DNA of 64,000 nt, from assembly GCF_025562455.1 (NCBI RefSeq), contig NZ_JAHPRO010000011.1, positions 62,001 to 126,000 on the forward strand, in the 5' to 3' direction. This document shows positions 18,803-29,158 of the stretch, piece by piece. How positions within the stretch are numbered: position 1 is the stretch's first letter; each line of letters begins with the position of its first letter. Made by a program: the position numbers and the translations under genes. The notes beneath the pieces were generated by a model. It did no database searches, was not told the DNA's origin, and saw only the letters and a program-made list of their open reading frames with translations. This DNA comes from Acinetobacter sp. WU_MDCI_Axc73 (lineage in GTDB: Bacteria > Pseudomonadota > Gammaproteobacteria > Pseudomonadales > Moraxellaceae).

Positions 18803-20662
18803 TTAATTTGAGTCTGACCAGTCGTTCAGTTTGGTACCTTTAAGTGCATGATCAATATGGCGATTCATGCGTAATGCTGCAAATTCATCGCTATAAACTT
18901 TGAGCGCTTGTACAGCCTGCTCAATGGCTTGAATATCATTGGCATTAAGTTGTACATATAGATGATCTTTGGCGACATTTAATGCAGTCAACTGCTGTTC
19001 AGATAATAGCGTAGCATCAACTTTCAAGGCTTGCTCAAGTGCTTCAAGTTCACGTTGAGCTTCAACTTTAGCTTCTTGTAAATGACGCAATAATTTGTCT
19101 TCTTCAGCATGTTGAAAACCTTCGACCAATAGACGTTCAGTGTCTGTATCAGACAAACCATATGAAGGCTTAATATCAATCTCAGCTTTTACACCAGAAG
19201 TTGTTTCTTGCGCGGAGACAGTTAATAATCCATCGGCATCGACTTGGAAGGTCACTTCAATACGTGCCTGACCTGCGGTCATCGGCGGAATACCATGCAA
19301 GACGAAACGTCCTAAAGAGCGACAATGTTCAACCAGATCACGCTCACCTTGTACAACATGAATCAACATGGCTGTTTGACCATCTTGATAGGTTGTAAAT
19401 TCTTGTCGACGAGCAACAGGGATTGCGGTATTACGTGAAATGAGACGTTCAACCAAACCACCCATTGTTTCCAAGCCAAGAGAAAGCGGCGTTACATCAA
19501 GCAATAACGAGCCATCTTGTGAATTACCAATCAATTGATTAGCAGTAATAGCAGCACCAATAGCGACTACTTCATCTGGATTGATGGTACAAAGTGGTTC
19601 CTGATCAAATACATCACGTACTGCTTTTTGTACAGCATAAGAACGGGTAGAGCCACCAACCAATACGACATTTTGAATATCATCTAGACTGAGTTTTGCA
19701 TCGCGTAGCACACGTTTACAAACACTGATTGTTTTATCAAGTGCAATTTGAATGATTGTTTCAAAAGTAGCGCGATCTAGTGTTAAGACATGATCAAGTG
19801 CTTTAAATTGGACCTGAAGCTGATCAGATAGAGTTTCTTTTGCTTTACGTGCAGCAACAATAAACGCCGCATATTCTGCATCATCTAATACATCGATATT
19901 AAGCTGTTTTTTTGCCCATTTAACAATTAAACGATCCAGATCATCACCACCTAAAGCGGTATGACCACCTGTCGCAAGCACTTCAAATACGCCTTGCGAA
20001 AAACGTAAGATCGAAACGTCAAAAGTACCACCACCCAAATCATAAATGACATAATTATGGTCGGTTTGTAGGTTTGTATCCTGATCCAAGCCATAAGCAA
20101 CCGCAGCTGCAGTCGGCTCATTTAAAAGTCTTAGAACATTTAGACCTGCCAGTTGAGCTGCATCACGAGTCGCTTGGCGCTGCGCTTCATCAAAATAAGC
20201 AGGGACAGTAATCACTGCACCATTCACTGGATTTTTTAGACTGGCCTCTGCACGATCTTTAAGCTGTTTGAGAATTTCTGCTGAAACTTCAACAGGCGTT
20301 TTCCGACCTGCACGAGTTTCAAAAGCAGGCATTTCATTATCTGCACCAATCAAAGTGTAAGGATGCTGAAATTTAATATCTGCCTTGGAACGGCCCATAA
20401 AGCGTTTAACTGAAATAATCGTATTTTTAGGGTCAGTGGTGATAAAAGTCTTGGCATCATCACCATATTCTGTGGCTTTCTCAGCATAATGCACAATTGA
20501 AGGCAACAAGACGCGATCTTTGTCATCTGGTAGAACTTTTGCTTTGCCAGACAGTACGGTGGCAACTAAAGAATGTGTTGTTCCAAGATCAATCCCAATC
20601 GCAATACGATGTTGATGCGGGGCACTTGATTGACCTGGTTCAGCAATTTGCAAGAGTGCCAT
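18803..20662 (-). CDS. hscA: Fe-S assembly chaperone HscA (Hsp70)
   Basis: The 619-residue Hsp70 has the ATPase signatures [24 protein letters not shown] and [13 protein letters not shown], and a substrate-binding domain beginning at [16 protein letters not shown]. The order after hscB and before fdx and the length identify the Isc-specific chaperone, which works with HscB to release clusters from IscU. Confidence 0.96.
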   Translation of the reverse strand: MALLQIAEPGQSSAPHQHRIAIGIDLGTTHSLVATVLSGKAKVLPDDKDRVLLPSIVHYAEKATEYGDDAKTFITTDPKNTIISVKRFMGRSKADIKFQHPYTLIGADNEMPAFETRAGRKTPVEVSAEILKQLKDRAEASLKNPVNGAVITVPAYFDEAQRQATRDAAQLAGLNVLRLLNEPTAAAVAYGLDQDTNLQTDHNYVIYDLGGGTFDVSILRFSQGVFEVLATGGHTALGGDDLDRLIVKWAKKQLNIDVLDDAEYAAFIVAARKAKETLSDQLQVQFKALDHVLTLDRATFETIIQIALDKTISVCKRVLRDAKLSLDDIQNVVLVGGSTRSYAVQKAVRDVFDQEPLCTINPDEVVAIGAAITANQLIGNSQDGSLLLDVTPLSLGLETMGGLVERLISRNTAIPVARRQEFTTYQDGQTAMLIHVVQGERDLVEHCRSLGRFVLHGIPPMTAGQARIEVTFQVDADGLLTVSAQETTSGVKAEIDIKPSYGLSDTDTERLLVEGFQHAEEDKLLRHLQEAKVEAQRELEALEQALKVDATLLSEQQLTALNVAKDHLYVQLNANDIQAIEQAVQALKVYSDEFAALRMNRHIDHALKGTKLNDWSDSN

Positions 20663-20699
20663 GAATTAAATCCCTTGAAAGTAAATCGGTACAACTAAA

Positions 20700-21215
20700 T
20701 TAAAATTCATCATCTAGATCGAAGCTATCATCATCAAGCATTTGATCTTCAGCTTTATCAATGTCATTCAGAATACGCTGAAAGAAACGTAATTTGCGAA
20801 CTGTATCACGCGCTTCACCCCAATCTTCATCTTCATAATCGATTTTAAACTCACGAATCAAACCGTCGACCCATTGGTTGACTTCAATTTTTAGAGTTTG
20901 AAGTTGTTCAGGATCACTGGATTCTTCTAGTTGTTCACGAATTTCCAATGCTGATTGCAAAAACTCAAAATCACTAATCGATTGATCCAGATGATAATCT
21001 TGTTTTTTAAGGGCTAATAAATAAGCAGCGCGGCTGTCTACTTGTGAAAGTACTTTATAAGCTTGGTTGATTTCACTGGATTTGATGAGTGCCTGATCTT
21101 TATCTTCCGCTTTGTCGGGATGATATTGTTGCTGCAAATTCAGGAAATTTGTTTTTAACGTGGCTAAATCGATATCGAGTGCTACGGGTAAGTTAAACAA
21201 CTCAAAATGATTCAT
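20700..21215 (-). CDS. hscB: Fe-S assembly co-chaperone HscB
   Basis: The 171-residue protein has an N-terminal J domain with the HPD motif (YHPDKAED near residues 36-43) and a C-terminal helical domain that binds IscU. It stimulates the HscA ATPase. It lies 37 bp upstream of hscA and is separated from iscA by a hairpin. Confidence 0.95.
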   Translation of the reverse strand: MNHFELFNLPVALDIDLATLKTNFLNLQQQYHPDKAEDKDQALIKSSEINQAYKVLSQVDSRAAYLLALKKQDYHLDQSISDFEFLQSALEIREQLEESSDPEQLQTLKIEVNQWVDGLIREFKIDYEDEDWGEARDTVRKLRFFQRILNDIDKAEDQMLDDDSFDLDDEF

Positions 21216-21247
21216 GGGAGATGAATTCCGTAGTAAATAAATAGATT

Positions 21248-21273
21248 AAAAACAGTGTAAAAACACTGTTTTT
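21248..21273 (-). terminator. Intra-operon hairpin between iscA and hscB
   Basis: AAAAACAGTGT and ACACTGTTTTT form a perfect 11-bp stem with an A4/T4 loop. On the minus strand the stem ends in a U-run. It could cause partial termination and lower hscBA-fdx expression relative to iscRSUA. Confidence 0.6.
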
Positions 21274-21299
21274 AATAACAAGTGAAAAGAAGAAGGGCT

Positions 21300-21620
21300 T
21301 TAAACTGTGAAGGATTCTCCACAACCACATTCGCCTTTTTTATTGGGGTTATTAAACTCAAAGCCTTCATTTAGACCATTTTTAACATAGTCCATTTCCA
21401 TACCTTCAAGATAAACAAGACTTTTAGGATCAACGAAAACTTTTACGCCATGCTGTTCAAACATCTGATCATGCGTATCCATGTCATCGACAAATTCAAG
21501 CACATAAGCCAAACCTGAACAGCCTGAAGTTTTCACACCAACGCGAATGCCTTCACCTTTACCACGATTCAACAAATAATTGCGAATGTGAGTTGCCGCA
21601 TTTTCAGTTAAATGAATCAT
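21300..21620 (-). CDS. iscA: A-type Fe-S carrier IscA
   Basis: The 106-residue protein has the three conserved cysteines, Cys34 in SGCSG and Cys98/Cys100 in CGCGESF, that bind Fe or a cluster in A-type carriers. The position between iscU and hscB is canonical. Confidence 0.95.
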   Translation of the reverse strand: MIHLTENAATHIRNYLLNRGKGEGIRVGVKTSGCSGLAYVLEFVDDMDTHDQMFEQHGVKVFVDPKSLVYLEGMEMDYVKNGLNEGFEFNNPNKKGECGCGESFTV

Positions 21621-21648
21621 GAAAACTCCGTCAAATTAAGGCAATCAA

Positions 21649-22035
21649 TTAAGCTTTGGTCTTTTTGTTACGGTAATCGTCAATCGCAGCTTTGATCGCA
21701 TCTTCTGCTAAAACTGAACAATGAACTTTCACTGGAGGTAGAGCAAGTTCAGTTGCAATATCAATATTCTTGATTGCTTGCGCTTGGTCTAGTGTTTTGC
21801 CTTTAAGCCACTCTGTGACCAAAGAGCTAGATGCAATTGCAGAACCACAACCATAAGTCTTAAAACGCGCTTCTTCAATCACACCGTCATCATTGACTTG
21901 AATTTGTAGGCGCATAACATCACCACATGCTGGCGCACCTACCATTCCTGTACCTACATTTTCAGCATTTTTATCTAAAACACCAACATTACGCGGATTT
22001 TCGTAATGATCAATAACCTTTTCACTATAAGCCAT
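21649..22035 (-). CDS. iscU: Fe-S cluster scaffold IscU
   Basis: Scaffold cysteines Cys37 (PACGDV), Cys63 (YGCGSAI) and Cys106 (KVHCSVL) are all present. Unlike longer NifU proteins, this 128-residue form is the standalone IscU. The PPVK box just before Cys106 is the HscA recognition site (usually LPPVK). It receives sulfur from IscS. Confidence 0.97.
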   Translation of the reverse strand: MAYSEKVIDHYENPRNVGVLDKNAENVGTGMVGAPACGDVMRLQIQVNDDGVIEEARFKTYGCGSAIASSSLVTEWLKGKTLDQAQAIKNIDIATELALPPVKVHCSVLAEDAIKAAIDDYRNKKTKA

Positions 22036-22115
22036 GTTGCTTCTCCAAACCTCGGGGTCAGCCTAATATTAAATATGAGGGCAGAAATACGTTTTTCAAT
22101 CGACAGATCAATGGA

Positions 22116-23333
22116 TTAATGTTCAGCCCATTCAACTGTTGAAAGGTCGATACCTTCTTTATACATATCCCAAAGCGGAGAAAGTTCACGTAATTTCTCA
22201 ACAGCAGCTTTGGTAATTTCAAGCACGTGATCAATATCAGCTTCAGTGGTATATTTACCAAAACTAAAACGAATTGAACTGTGTGCTAGTTCATCAGATA
22301 AGCCTAAAGCACGTAAGACATAAGATGGCTCTAGTGTTGCAGACGTACATGCTGATCCAGAAGATACAGCCGCATCTTTAAGCGCCATCATCAATGATTC
22401 ACCTTCAACAAAGTTAAAGCTGACATTAAGATAATTCGCAACATTTTGAGTTGGATGACCATTCAAGAACACTTGTTCAAGATCTTGTAAGCCATTCCAG
22501 AGTTTGTCACGTAGTTTACGGATACGTTCTTGTTCTGCTTGCATGGTTTTGCCTGCAATTTCAAATGCAGCGCCCATACCAACAATCTGATGAGTCGCTA
22601 AAGTACCTGAACGCATACCACGTTCATGACCACCACCGTGTATTTGTGCTTTTAAACGAACACGTGGGCTACGACGCACATAAAGCGCACCAATTCCTTT
22701 AGGTCCATAAGCTTTGTGACCAGAAAAACTCATCAAGTCAATTTTCATGGTAGAAAGATCAATTTCAACTTTACCAGCAGCTTGAGCAGCATCTACATGC
22801 AAGAAAGTCTTATTAGCACGTGTAAGCTCACCAATTGCGGCAACATCAGTCACGGTACCAATTTCATTATTCACCATCATCAGTGACACTAAAATTGTAT
22901 CGGGACGTAGTGCTTCTTTTACCATTTTAGGGGTAATAAGACCTGTACGCGGTTCTGGTTCAAGATAAGTAATTTCGAAACCTTGTTCTTCTAACTCACG
23001 GCAAGGATCTAAAATCGCTTTATGTTCAATTTTACTGGTAATGATATGTTTACCTTTTGAACCATAAAACTGAGCAATTCCTTTTAGTGCAAGATTGTCA
23101 GATTCAGTCGCGCCTGATGTCCATACGATTTCACGAGGATCAGCTTTGATCAAATTTGCGACTTGTTCACGCGCATATTCAACTTTTTCTTCTGCTTGCC
23201 ATCCATATGCATGAGAACGTGATGCAGGATTACCAAACGTACCATCAAAAGTTAGGCATTCCATCATGCGTTCTGCAACTTCTGGAAGTACAGGCGTTGT
23301 TGCAGCATAATCAAGATAAATCGGACGTTTCAT
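22116..23333 (-). CDS. iscS: Cysteine desulfurase IscS
   Basis: This 405-residue PLP enzyme has the Schiff-base Lys207 in SFSGHKAYG and the persulfide Cys329 in [15 protein letters not shown]. Both are one residue from the E. coli IscS positions. It converts cysteine to alanine and passes sulfur to IscU. The start at 23333 ([10 protein letters not shown]) matches the family; the upstream extension to 23459 overlaps iscR and is rejected. Confidence 0.97.
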   Translation of the reverse strand: MKRPIYLDYAATTPVLPEVAERMMECLTFDGTFGNPASRSHAYGWQAEEKVEYAREQVANLIKADPREIVWTSGATESDNLALKGIAQFYGSKGKHIITSKIEHKAILDPCRELEEQGFEITYLEPEPRTGLITPKMVKEALRPDTILVSLMMVNNEIGTVTDVAAIGELTRANKTFLHVDAAQAAGKVEIDLSTMKIDLMSFSGHKAYGPKGIGALYVRRSPRVRLKAQIHGGGHERGMRSGTLATHQIVGMGAAFEIAGKTMQAEQERIRKLRDKLWNGLQDLEQVFLNGHPTQNVANYLNVSFNFVEGESLMMALKDAAVSSGSACTSATLEPSYVLRALGLSDELAHSSIRFSFGKYTTEADIDHVLEITKAAVEKLRELSPLWDMYKEGIDLSTVEWAEH

Positions 23334-23334
23334 T

Positions 23335-23808
23335 TCAAATACCTGTAGCCGATAAGAGGGCAGAATCATATTCTGCTGAGTTTTGACGCAGTGCGACGGT
23401 TTGTACATTGTCGCGATTGACGAGGTCAGCAAGTGAGATTTTTGCAAGGTAATCGGCAATGTGGTGGGAGAGTTCTTGCCATAAATCGTGAGTCAAGCAC
23501 ATTGCACCATTTTGACAGTTGCCTTTATGGTCACAACGCGTTGCATCTACCGTTTCATTTACAGCTTCGATAATTTCTAATATGGTAATTTCGTTGGCTT
23601 TGCGAGCTAAATGATAGCCACCATTGGCACCACGAACACTAGAAACTAATCCATGACGCTTTAGTTTGGCAAATAATTGCTCAAGATAAGCGACTGAAAT
23701 GGATTGACGGGCAGCAATTTCAGCAAGTGTGATCGTTTGTTCAGTTGGCTGCAAAGCTAGATCAAGAAGAGCAGTCACTGCGTAGCGACCGCGAGTTGTA
23801 AGACGCAT
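23335..23808 (-). CDS. iscR: Fe-S-sensing regulator IscR
   Basis: The Rrf2-family protein of 157 residues has an N-terminal winged helix ([11 protein letters not shown]) and the cluster ligands Cys92, Cys98, Cys104 with His107. It represses its own operon when loaded with a [2Fe-2S] cluster. The ATG at 23808 was chosen over a start four codons upstream because it fits homologues. A type 1-like IscR site overlaps the promoter just upstream. Confidence 0.96.
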   Translation of the reverse strand: MRLTTRGRYAVTALLDLALQPTEQTITLAEIAARQSISVAYLEQLFAKLKRHGLVSSVRGANGGYHLARKANEITILEIIEAVNETVDATRCDHKGNCQNGAMCLTHDLWQELSHHIADYLAKISLADLVNRDNVQTVALRQNSAEYDSALLSATGI

Positions 23809-23841
23809 GATTCGGTACACATGTTTAGACTAGATGTGTTA

Positions 23842-23870
23842 ATTTTAAGAATCCCGACTAAAATAGTCAA
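23842..23870 (-). promoter_or_regulatory. isc operon promoter with IscR type 1-like site
   Basis: On the minus strand, TTGACT (-35) and TAAAAT (-10) are 17 bp apart. The GACTA-TTT-TAGTC palindrome followed by CGGG overlaps the -35 and spacer, as at the E. coli iscR promoter, so cluster-loaded IscR would block polymerase. Confidence 0.8.
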
Positions 23871-23920
23871 GTTTTTTTATAGTTATTAAAATGATTTGTT
23901 GAGCAGGGGAAATGTGTGAG

Positions 23921-24568
23921 TTAACCTGCCCATAAATTATACACGAATAAAGCAACTAAAACGACAGTAATTACGCCAAAACCGATATTGATAGAACGCT
24001 GACGCTGTTGAAGGCGACGGATATGATTTTTATATTGTTTAAGTTCAACGTGTAGACTGTTAATTTGCGAACGTTGAGTATCAATTTTCTCAAGTAGCGG
24101 GGCGATGCGTTTTTTTGAAGCAATCGCCTGATGAGGCTCATGAGGTTGGCGTAGCCATTGTTTCCAGTCTGCAAACAGCTTTGGCAAACTAAAATATAAA
24201 AGTAAATCTTTGAACTGTTCTTTAAGCTCAGCATCTCCACCAATGCGCATAGTTTTAATGCTACGACGATTTCCAAAAATAAAAATTTTAATCAAATCTA
24301 ATAAGGTGCTACTGATTTCAAGATCAATATTTCGATCGGGTGCTTTTAAGTCAAATAAGACACCTTTGTCAGTAAACTGCACATAAAAATCAAAATATGG
24401 GATATAACTATTGATTCGTAATGAAATCTTTTTATCTACAAAAGTTTTAGATTGAAGGCGTATCACGCTATCATTTTTCAAAATAAACGAAAAAACGGTT
24501 TCAAGTACAATTAACAAAATGTTAAGCAACAAGTGAGACTGTTCTTTGCTTTGTTGCGACTCGCTCAT
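23921..24568 (-). CDS. Membrane-anchored protein with SCP2/UbiJ-like region and coiled coil
   Basis: This protein of about 215 residues ends in a single C-terminal membrane segment (FGVITVVLVALFVYNL). That is preceded by a coiled coil of roughly 40 residues. The central part, with the IGGDAELKEQFKDLLLYF segment, resembles the SCP2 lipid-binding domain of UbiJ, though I am not certain. The ATG at 24568 has an AAGGA RBS; the longer frame to 24616 does not. A tail-anchored protein touching lipids or quinones is possible. No function is assigned. Confidence 0.6.
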   Translation of the reverse strand: MSESQQSKEQSHLLLNILLIVLETVFSFILKNDSVIRLQSKTFVDKKISLRINSYIPYFDFYVQFTDKGVLFDLKAPDRNIDLEISSTLLDLIKIFIFGNRRSIKTMRIGGDAELKEQFKDLLLYFSLPKLFADWKQWLRQPHEPHQAIASKKRIAPLLEKIDTQRSQINSLHVELKQYKNHIRRLQQRQRSINIGFGVITVVLVALFVYNLWAG

Positions 24569-24763
24569 ACCCACATGGTCCTTAAACGCTATATAAAGTT
24601 GGAGATCCGATCTCAATTTGTAAAAATAAATAAAAAATAAAGTAATTGAATTGCTTTGTAGAACACTTTAGCAAAAGGATCAAGTCTTTGGTTTGCTATT
24701 ATGAATACATTTTATGGTTAAATGTAGCCATATGACGGTAAAGTGATCAGGAGTAACGAAATA

Positions 24764-25219
24764 ATGGAAAAGGAAAGCATAGATCAGGGTACTGAACTTG
24801 AATCTGAGAAAACAAGAGGAAAAACCAGAGCTTCCCGTAAATCTGCGCTTGATTTTAGAAAATATACAAAGCAAATTTGGTTAGCAGGTCTAGGGGCTTT
24901 TTCACGTGCTGAAGAAGAAGGCAATAAATTATTTGACTCATTAGTCAAAGTTGGTGAAGAACTTGAATCAAAAACAATAGATGCTGCGGATACGACTGTT
25001 AACAAAGTAGCAGAAAAAGCAAAAGAGTCGGTGAATGATACTAAAGATAAAGTTGAGCGGATCATTGATCAGAGTATTCACCACTCATTGAATCGAATTG
25101 GTTTGGTGACGGCAAAGGATTTACAGCACATTGAACAGCTATTATTACAACTGCACTCTAAGATCGATATGCTGATTGCGGAAAATGAAAACTTAAAGGC
25201 AAAAATGAGTGAAAAATAA
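24764..25219 (+). CDS. Phasin-like (poly-hydroxyalkanoate granule-associated) protein
   Basis: The N-terminal KYTKQIWLAGLGAFSRAEEEG segment followed by a long amphipathic helix is typical of the PhaF/PhaI phasin family, which coats storage-granule surfaces. At 151 residues it lacks the Lys/Ala-rich histone-like tail of PhaF. An aggag RBS selects ATG 24764. No PHA synthase is in the window, so a role in PHA storage is not shown locally. Confidence 0.75.
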   Translation: MEKESIDQGTELESEKTRGKTRASRKSALDFRKYTKQIWLAGLGAFSRAEEEGNKLFDSLVKVGEELESKTIDAADTTVNKVAEKAKESVNDTKDKVERIIDQSIHHSLNRIGLVTAKDLQHIEQLLLQLHSKIDMLIAENENLKAKMSEK

Positions 25220-25233
25220 AAAAAATAGCTTTT

Positions 25234-25280
25234 AGGCGTTTTTATACCAAAAATTCACGTTTATTTTTGATAAAACGCCT
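25234..25280. repeat. Inverted repeat between the phasin and HU genes
   Basis: AGGCGTTTTTAT (25234-25245) is inverted as ATAAAACGCCT (25270-25280), with one extra T on the left arm. It may be the end of the phasin transcript. Confidence 0.5.
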
Positions 25281-25289
25281 GATTCAGTA

Positions 25290-25319
25290 TTGCCTTTTGC
25301 CCTAAAGCATTGCTATAAA
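25290..25319 (+). promoter_or_regulatory. Probable HU promoter
   Basis: TTGCCT and TATAAA are spaced 18 bp apart, about 70 bp upstream of the HU start codon. Confidence 0.45.
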
Positions 25320-25386
25320 GGCGTCATGGCCTTTTAAACTTACAGCCTTAGATTTTAAATAAACGAAATAAGAGGACGTTATCTTC

Positions 25387-25659
25387 ATGAATAAATCAGA
25401 ATTAATTGATGCGATTGCAGAAAAAGGGGGATTGTCTAAGACTGATGCTGGTAAAGCATTAGATGCGACTATCGCTTCAGTAACAGATGCGCTTAAAGCG
25501 GGCGATACTGTTACTTTAGTAGGTTTTGGCACTTTCAGTGTTAAAGACCGTGCTGCTCGTACTGGACGTAATCCTAAAACTGGTGAAGAGTTACAGATCA
25601 AAGCGACTAAAGTACCTAGCTTTAAAGCAGGTAAAGGTCTTAAAGATTCTGTTGCTTAA
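25387..25659 (+). CDS. hupB: DNA-binding protein HU
   Basis: The 90-residue protein is a standard [17 protein letters not shown] at the N terminus, the VGFGTFSV core and the beta-arm [12 protein letters not shown] with the Pro that intercalates DNA. It is a nucleoid architectural protein. It has its own promoter and a strong terminator. The beta-type symbol follows its position upstream of ppiD, as in many gammaproteobacteria. Confidence 0.95.
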   Translation: MNKSELIDAIAEKGGLSKTDAGKALDATIASVTDALKAGDTVTLVGFGTFSVKDRAARTGRNPKTGEELQIKATKVPSFKAGKGLKDSVA

Positions 25660-25676
25660 TTGCACGAGTTAAATTG

Positions 25677-25702
25677 ACGCGCCTTTTGGGCGCGTTTTTT
25701 AT
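25677..25702 (+). terminator. Terminator after HU
   Basis: ACGCGCC and GGCGCGT form a GC-rich stem followed by six T. Confidence 0.9.
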
Positions 25703-25788
25703 TAAAAAGTGCAAAAGCAAGAGATTACGCATTCATTCAGCAAGCTTTTTCAGTTAAAATCTCTCCGAAATAAAATAGTGGAATACTT

Positions 25789-27657
25789 ATGGAATCGTTT
25801 CGTACAATCATTAAGGGTTGGCTTGGCAAAGTGCTTCTAGTCTTGTTTTTGACGCCTTTAGCGCTTGTAGGTATTGAAGGGTATTTTGGTAGTCATAATA
25901 AGGCAGATGTTGCAAAAAGTGTAAACGGTCAAGATATTTCTAAAAAAGACGTTGAGAACTTAACAAAAACTTATAAAGATCAATATTTATCGATGGTTCA
26001 TGGTGATGAAACTTTACTGAACCAACCATTTATCGAGCAAACCGCTTTAGATACACTGATTGCTCGTACAGTTCTTTTACAGCAGGCTGAAAAACTGGGA
26101 ATTTCTCTTAGTGATGGTCAAATAGAGAAAATGTTGGCGCAACAACCAAGCTTTCAAGAAAATGGAAAGTTTTCTCAGACTTTATATGAAAATTATTTGC
26201 GTTCAGTTGGAATGACTAGTCAGGCATTGATTACTAGTCTGCGTCAGGATCATGCACTTAAAATGCTGACCTCAAGCATCAATAATACGGCACTAGTGAG
26301 TAAAGCTGATATTAACCAAATTGCCACTTTACAAACCGAACAGCGCACTTTGCATTTGGCGAGCATTAAATTAGATGATTATAAAAAAGATATTACGGTG
26401 AGTAATCAGGAAATATCTGACTATTATAATAAACATCCAAATAGCTTTAAGCAGGTTGCCAGTGTAGATGTTGATTATGTGGTTTTATCTCCTGTGCAAG
26501 TGGTAACTAATGCTCCAGTGACAGATGCAGAATTGCAGCAAGCTTACAAAGCTTTTGTAGAGAAACAGCAAAAAGACGCAAAGCGTGATGTTAAGCATAT
26601 TTTGATTACCACAGATGCGCGTTCGGATGCAGAAGCTCAAAAGCTTGTGAATGACATTTATGCAAAAATCAGTGCAGGCCAATTATCTTTTGCTGATGCT
26701 GCTAAACAATATTCAGATGATACCAGTTCTAAAAATGAAGGTGGTTTGCTTGCAGCTTACCAACCAGGTGTTTTTTCGGCTGAATTTGATCAAGCTGTGA
26801 ATTCATTAAGTCATGGTCAAATTTCAAAACCAGTCAAAACCCAATATGGCTATCATATTATTGAGGCAGATACGGTTGTAGCAAAAGTTCCTTCATTTGA
26901 GTCTGAAAAGGCACGTTTAACTGCTGAAGTGCAGAAATCTAAAGCAGCAAATGCATATTCAGATGCAGTGAATCGCATAAATGAAATGGTAGTAAGCAGT
27001 GATGATCTGACTGCCATCACTCAGGAAGTCAAAGCAACTCATGTTGAATCTGTCAAAGGTGTAACTTTAGCTACTGGTCATCCTGTATTAAGTGATTCAA
27101 GCGTTAAGACGCGTATCTTTAACGATGATGTTAAAAATGGTGATCGTAATGCTTCGAGCAATATTCAACTTGCCAATGGCGATACAGTTTGGGTAAAAGT
27201 TCGGGATTATCATGCTGCTGGTATTAAACCACTTGCACAAGCAACTGCTGATGTAAAAGCCAAGTTGATTGAAGATAAGGCATATCAGGCTGCTAAAGCA
27301 AAAATCGCGAAGTCTTTGGAAGCATTTAAGACACAACCGGCAGCACAAGTGGTTGCAGCAAGCGCTATTCATTTTGAAGATGCAGGTACGTTTACGCGTT
27401 CACAAGGTTTAAAACGTGAAATTGAACGTGCAGCATTTAGCGTTGCAACACCTAAAGATGGCTTTTGGTCTGTTACGACAGCGAAGCTTCCAGACGAGTT
27501 GGTAGTAGTGGGGGTTTCAAATGTTAATTCAACCACTGCAAATGCATTGACGCCAGAACAGTTGAGTGAGTTAACGAAGCTTTATCAGCAGTTCCGTGGT
27601 CAACAAGAATTGGATGATTATACGCAGTACTTGAAGTCCAAAGCTAAGATTAAGTAA
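25789..27657 (+). CDS. ppiD: Periplasmic chaperone/peptidyl-prolyl isomerase PpiD
   Basis: A single N-terminal membrane anchor (VLLVLFLTPLALVGIEGYF) is followed by a SurA_N-like chaperone domain. A parvulin domain follows at about residues 265-365 (VKHILITTD through YGYHIIEAD), then a C-terminal dimerisation region. At 622 residues it fits PpiD, which assists proteins leaving the Sec translocon. The hupB-ppiD order is conserved in gammaproteobacteria. Confidence 0.92.
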   Translation: MESFRTIIKGWLGKVLLVLFLTPLALVGIEGYFGSHNKADVAKSVNGQDISKKDVENLTKTYKDQYLSMVHGDETLLNQPFIEQTALDTLIARTVLLQQAEKLGISLSDGQIEKMLAQQPSFQENGKFSQTLYENYLRSVGMTSQALITSLRQDHALKMLTSSINNTALVSKADINQIATLQTEQRTLHLASIKLDDYKKDITVSNQEISDYYNKHPNSFKQVASVDVDYVVLSPVQVVTNAPVTDAELQQAYKAFVEKQQKDAKRDVKHILITTDARSDAEAQKLVNDIYAKISAGQLSFADAAKQYSDDTSSKNEGGLLAAYQPGVFSAEFDQAVNSLSHGQISKPVKTQYGYHIIEADTVVAKVPSFESEKARLTAEVQKSKAANAYSDAVNRINEMVVSSDDLTAITQEVKATHVESVKGVTLATGHPVLSDSSVKTRIFNDDVKNGDRNASSNIQLANGDTVWVKVRDYHAAGIKPLAQATADVKAKLIEDKAYQAAKAKIAKSLEAFKTQPAAQVVAASAIHFEDAGTFTRSQGLKREIERAAFSVATPKDGFWSVTTAKLPDELVVVGVSNVNSTTANALTPEQLSELTKLYQQFRGQQELDDYTQYLKSKAKIK

Positions 27658-27663
27658 GTTATA

Positions 27664-27690
27664 AAAAAACCGCTTCGGCGGTTTTTTTTT
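27664..27690 (+). terminator. Terminator after ppiD
   Basis: AAAACCGC-TTCG-GCGGTTTT, a stem closed by a UUCG tetraloop, is followed by further T residues. Confidence 0.92.
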
Positions 27691-28023
27691 AACCATATTA
27701 AGATTCATAGAAATATATTCTGTCAGCTTTTGGCTAATTTAACTCAATTCTTAATCGTTTTAAGTCCTTGGTCAAGCAAGTAGTGGTAACTGACTTATAT
27801 TATTTAAATTTTCTATTTTCTTTTAGATAAGGAGCAGATTTTATTGATGTGAGTAGCATCGCTACACAAGATACAAGAGCTTATCAACGTTCTGATAGTA
27901 TCTCGAATTAAGCCATCTAAAAGGCCGCAAATAAAACTGTATTTACACCAATCAAGTGGGCTTGCGATTTTATTTTACTATCCTGCTATTTTTAAATAAC
28001 AGATGTCATCTGGTCTAAAGTAA

Positions 28024-28164
28024 TTCATAGAAATAGCCACTCGATATGACAAGCTCAAAAGAAATTATAAAAATTCAGTTGCTCAAGCTTGCATATTTTT
28101 ATGGCTACCTTTATTAGGTCGGCATTTGATCATGGAAGATCAAAAAACTTTTGAATTATTTTAA
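28024..28164 (+). pseudogene. Decayed C-terminal end of an IS5-family transposase
   Basis: In one frame this stretch reads FIEIATRYDKLKRNYKNSVA and continues to ACIFLWLPL, ending in TAA at 28162. That closely resembles the C terminus of IS5-family transposases (F-R-R-I-A-T-R-Y-D-K-L with a following hydrophobic strand). Upstream (27840-28020) only stop-ridden fragments remain and no terminal repeats were found, so it is a remnant. The whole gene-free stretch 27691-28232 holds nothing else I can name. It marks the left boundary of the catabolic island. Confidence 0.55.
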
Positions 28165-28232
28165 TAAATATTACATGTGAACTGCCTGATGTTTTTTTCA
28201 ACTGATATAAATTAAGATTTAAATCATTTTGT

Positions 28233-28973
28233 TTAAACGATGGTATAACCGCCATCTATAGTGACACAGGCACCATTCATAAAACGTGCTTCATCAGATG
28301 CCAAGAAAATGGCTAATTCGGCAACTTCTGATGCTTCACCAAAACGATCTAAAGGAATTTTATCCGTTGGGCGGGTTTCTAACATTTTGGCAGTCATCGG
28401 TGTGCGAATGGTTCCTGGGCAAATTGCATTAATCTTAATACCGTGTTTCGCATATACCGCGGCCAAATGTTTGGTATAGCCAATCACTGCATGTTTTGAT
28501 GCGGTATAAGATGCTCCCCCCATTTGCGCAACCAATCCAGCAACAGATGCAATATTAATAATGGCGCCCGAACCTTGTTCAATCATTTTGGTCAAAACTA
28601 GATTGCTTAAACGAAAGACTGCTTTGACATTAATGTCAAACATGGCATCCCAGAGCTCATCGCTAGTATCTAAACTATTGGTATATTTATCAAAAATACC
28701 TGCATTATTGAGCAGTACATCTATGCGCCCAAATTTTTCAATCGTAAAGTCAACCAGATGTTGAAGTTGATCCCTTTCGGTTACGTTGACTTGACAGGCA
28801 AATGCTTCGCCACCCGCTGCGACAATCTGCGCTGCGACACGATTGGCTTGTTCCAGATTTAAATCTGCAATAATCAATTTAGCGCCTTGTTGTGCAAAGG
28901 CTAAAGCTTCTGATTCTCCCATGCCTGAAGCAGCGCCAGTGATAATACAGACTTTATTTTTTAATCTAGACAT
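28233..28973 (-). CDS. Short-chain dehydrogenase/reductase
   Basis: This classical SDR has the cofactor motif TGAASGMG, NNAG near residue 86, and the catalytic Ser, Tyr and Lys (ASVAGL region and YTASKHAV). It would oxidise or reduce a hydroxyl/keto group with NAD(P). ATG 28973 is selected by a gaggaa RBS. It is divergent from an IclR regulator and borders a cluster of ring-ketone flavoproteins, so an alcohol-to-ketone step on the same substrate is plausible but unproven. Confidence 0.87.
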   Translation of the reverse strand: MSRLKNKVCIITGAASGMGESEALAFAQQGAKLIIADLNLEQANRVAAQIVAAGGEAFACQVNVTERDQLQHLVDFTIEKFGRIDVLLNNAGIFDKYTNSLDTSDELWDAMFDINVKAVFRLSNLVLTKMIEQGSGAIINIASVAGLVAQMGGASYTASKHAVIGYTKHLAAVYAKHGIKINAICPGTIRTPMTAKMLETRPTDKIPLDRFGEASEVAELAIFLASDEARFMNGACVTIDGGYTIV

Positions 28974-29158
28974 AATACGATTCCTCAATTCCAAACTCTG
29001 ATCGAAGCGATGTGGATAGCATTAATGCTCCGATCTGATGCATTCCTTATCTTTAAATTACGTGCTTAGTTATTTTTGCTCTAGATCATGGCTGTGATTT
29101 TAGACGATCTTCAGACATACTGAGCGAATATCGGACAGGGAATGACAAGGAAAAATGA

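Noticed and set aside
22116..23459. Longer iscS reading frame
   Set aside because: The extension overlaps the iscR coding region in a different frame and lies before the conserved [10 protein letters not shown] start.
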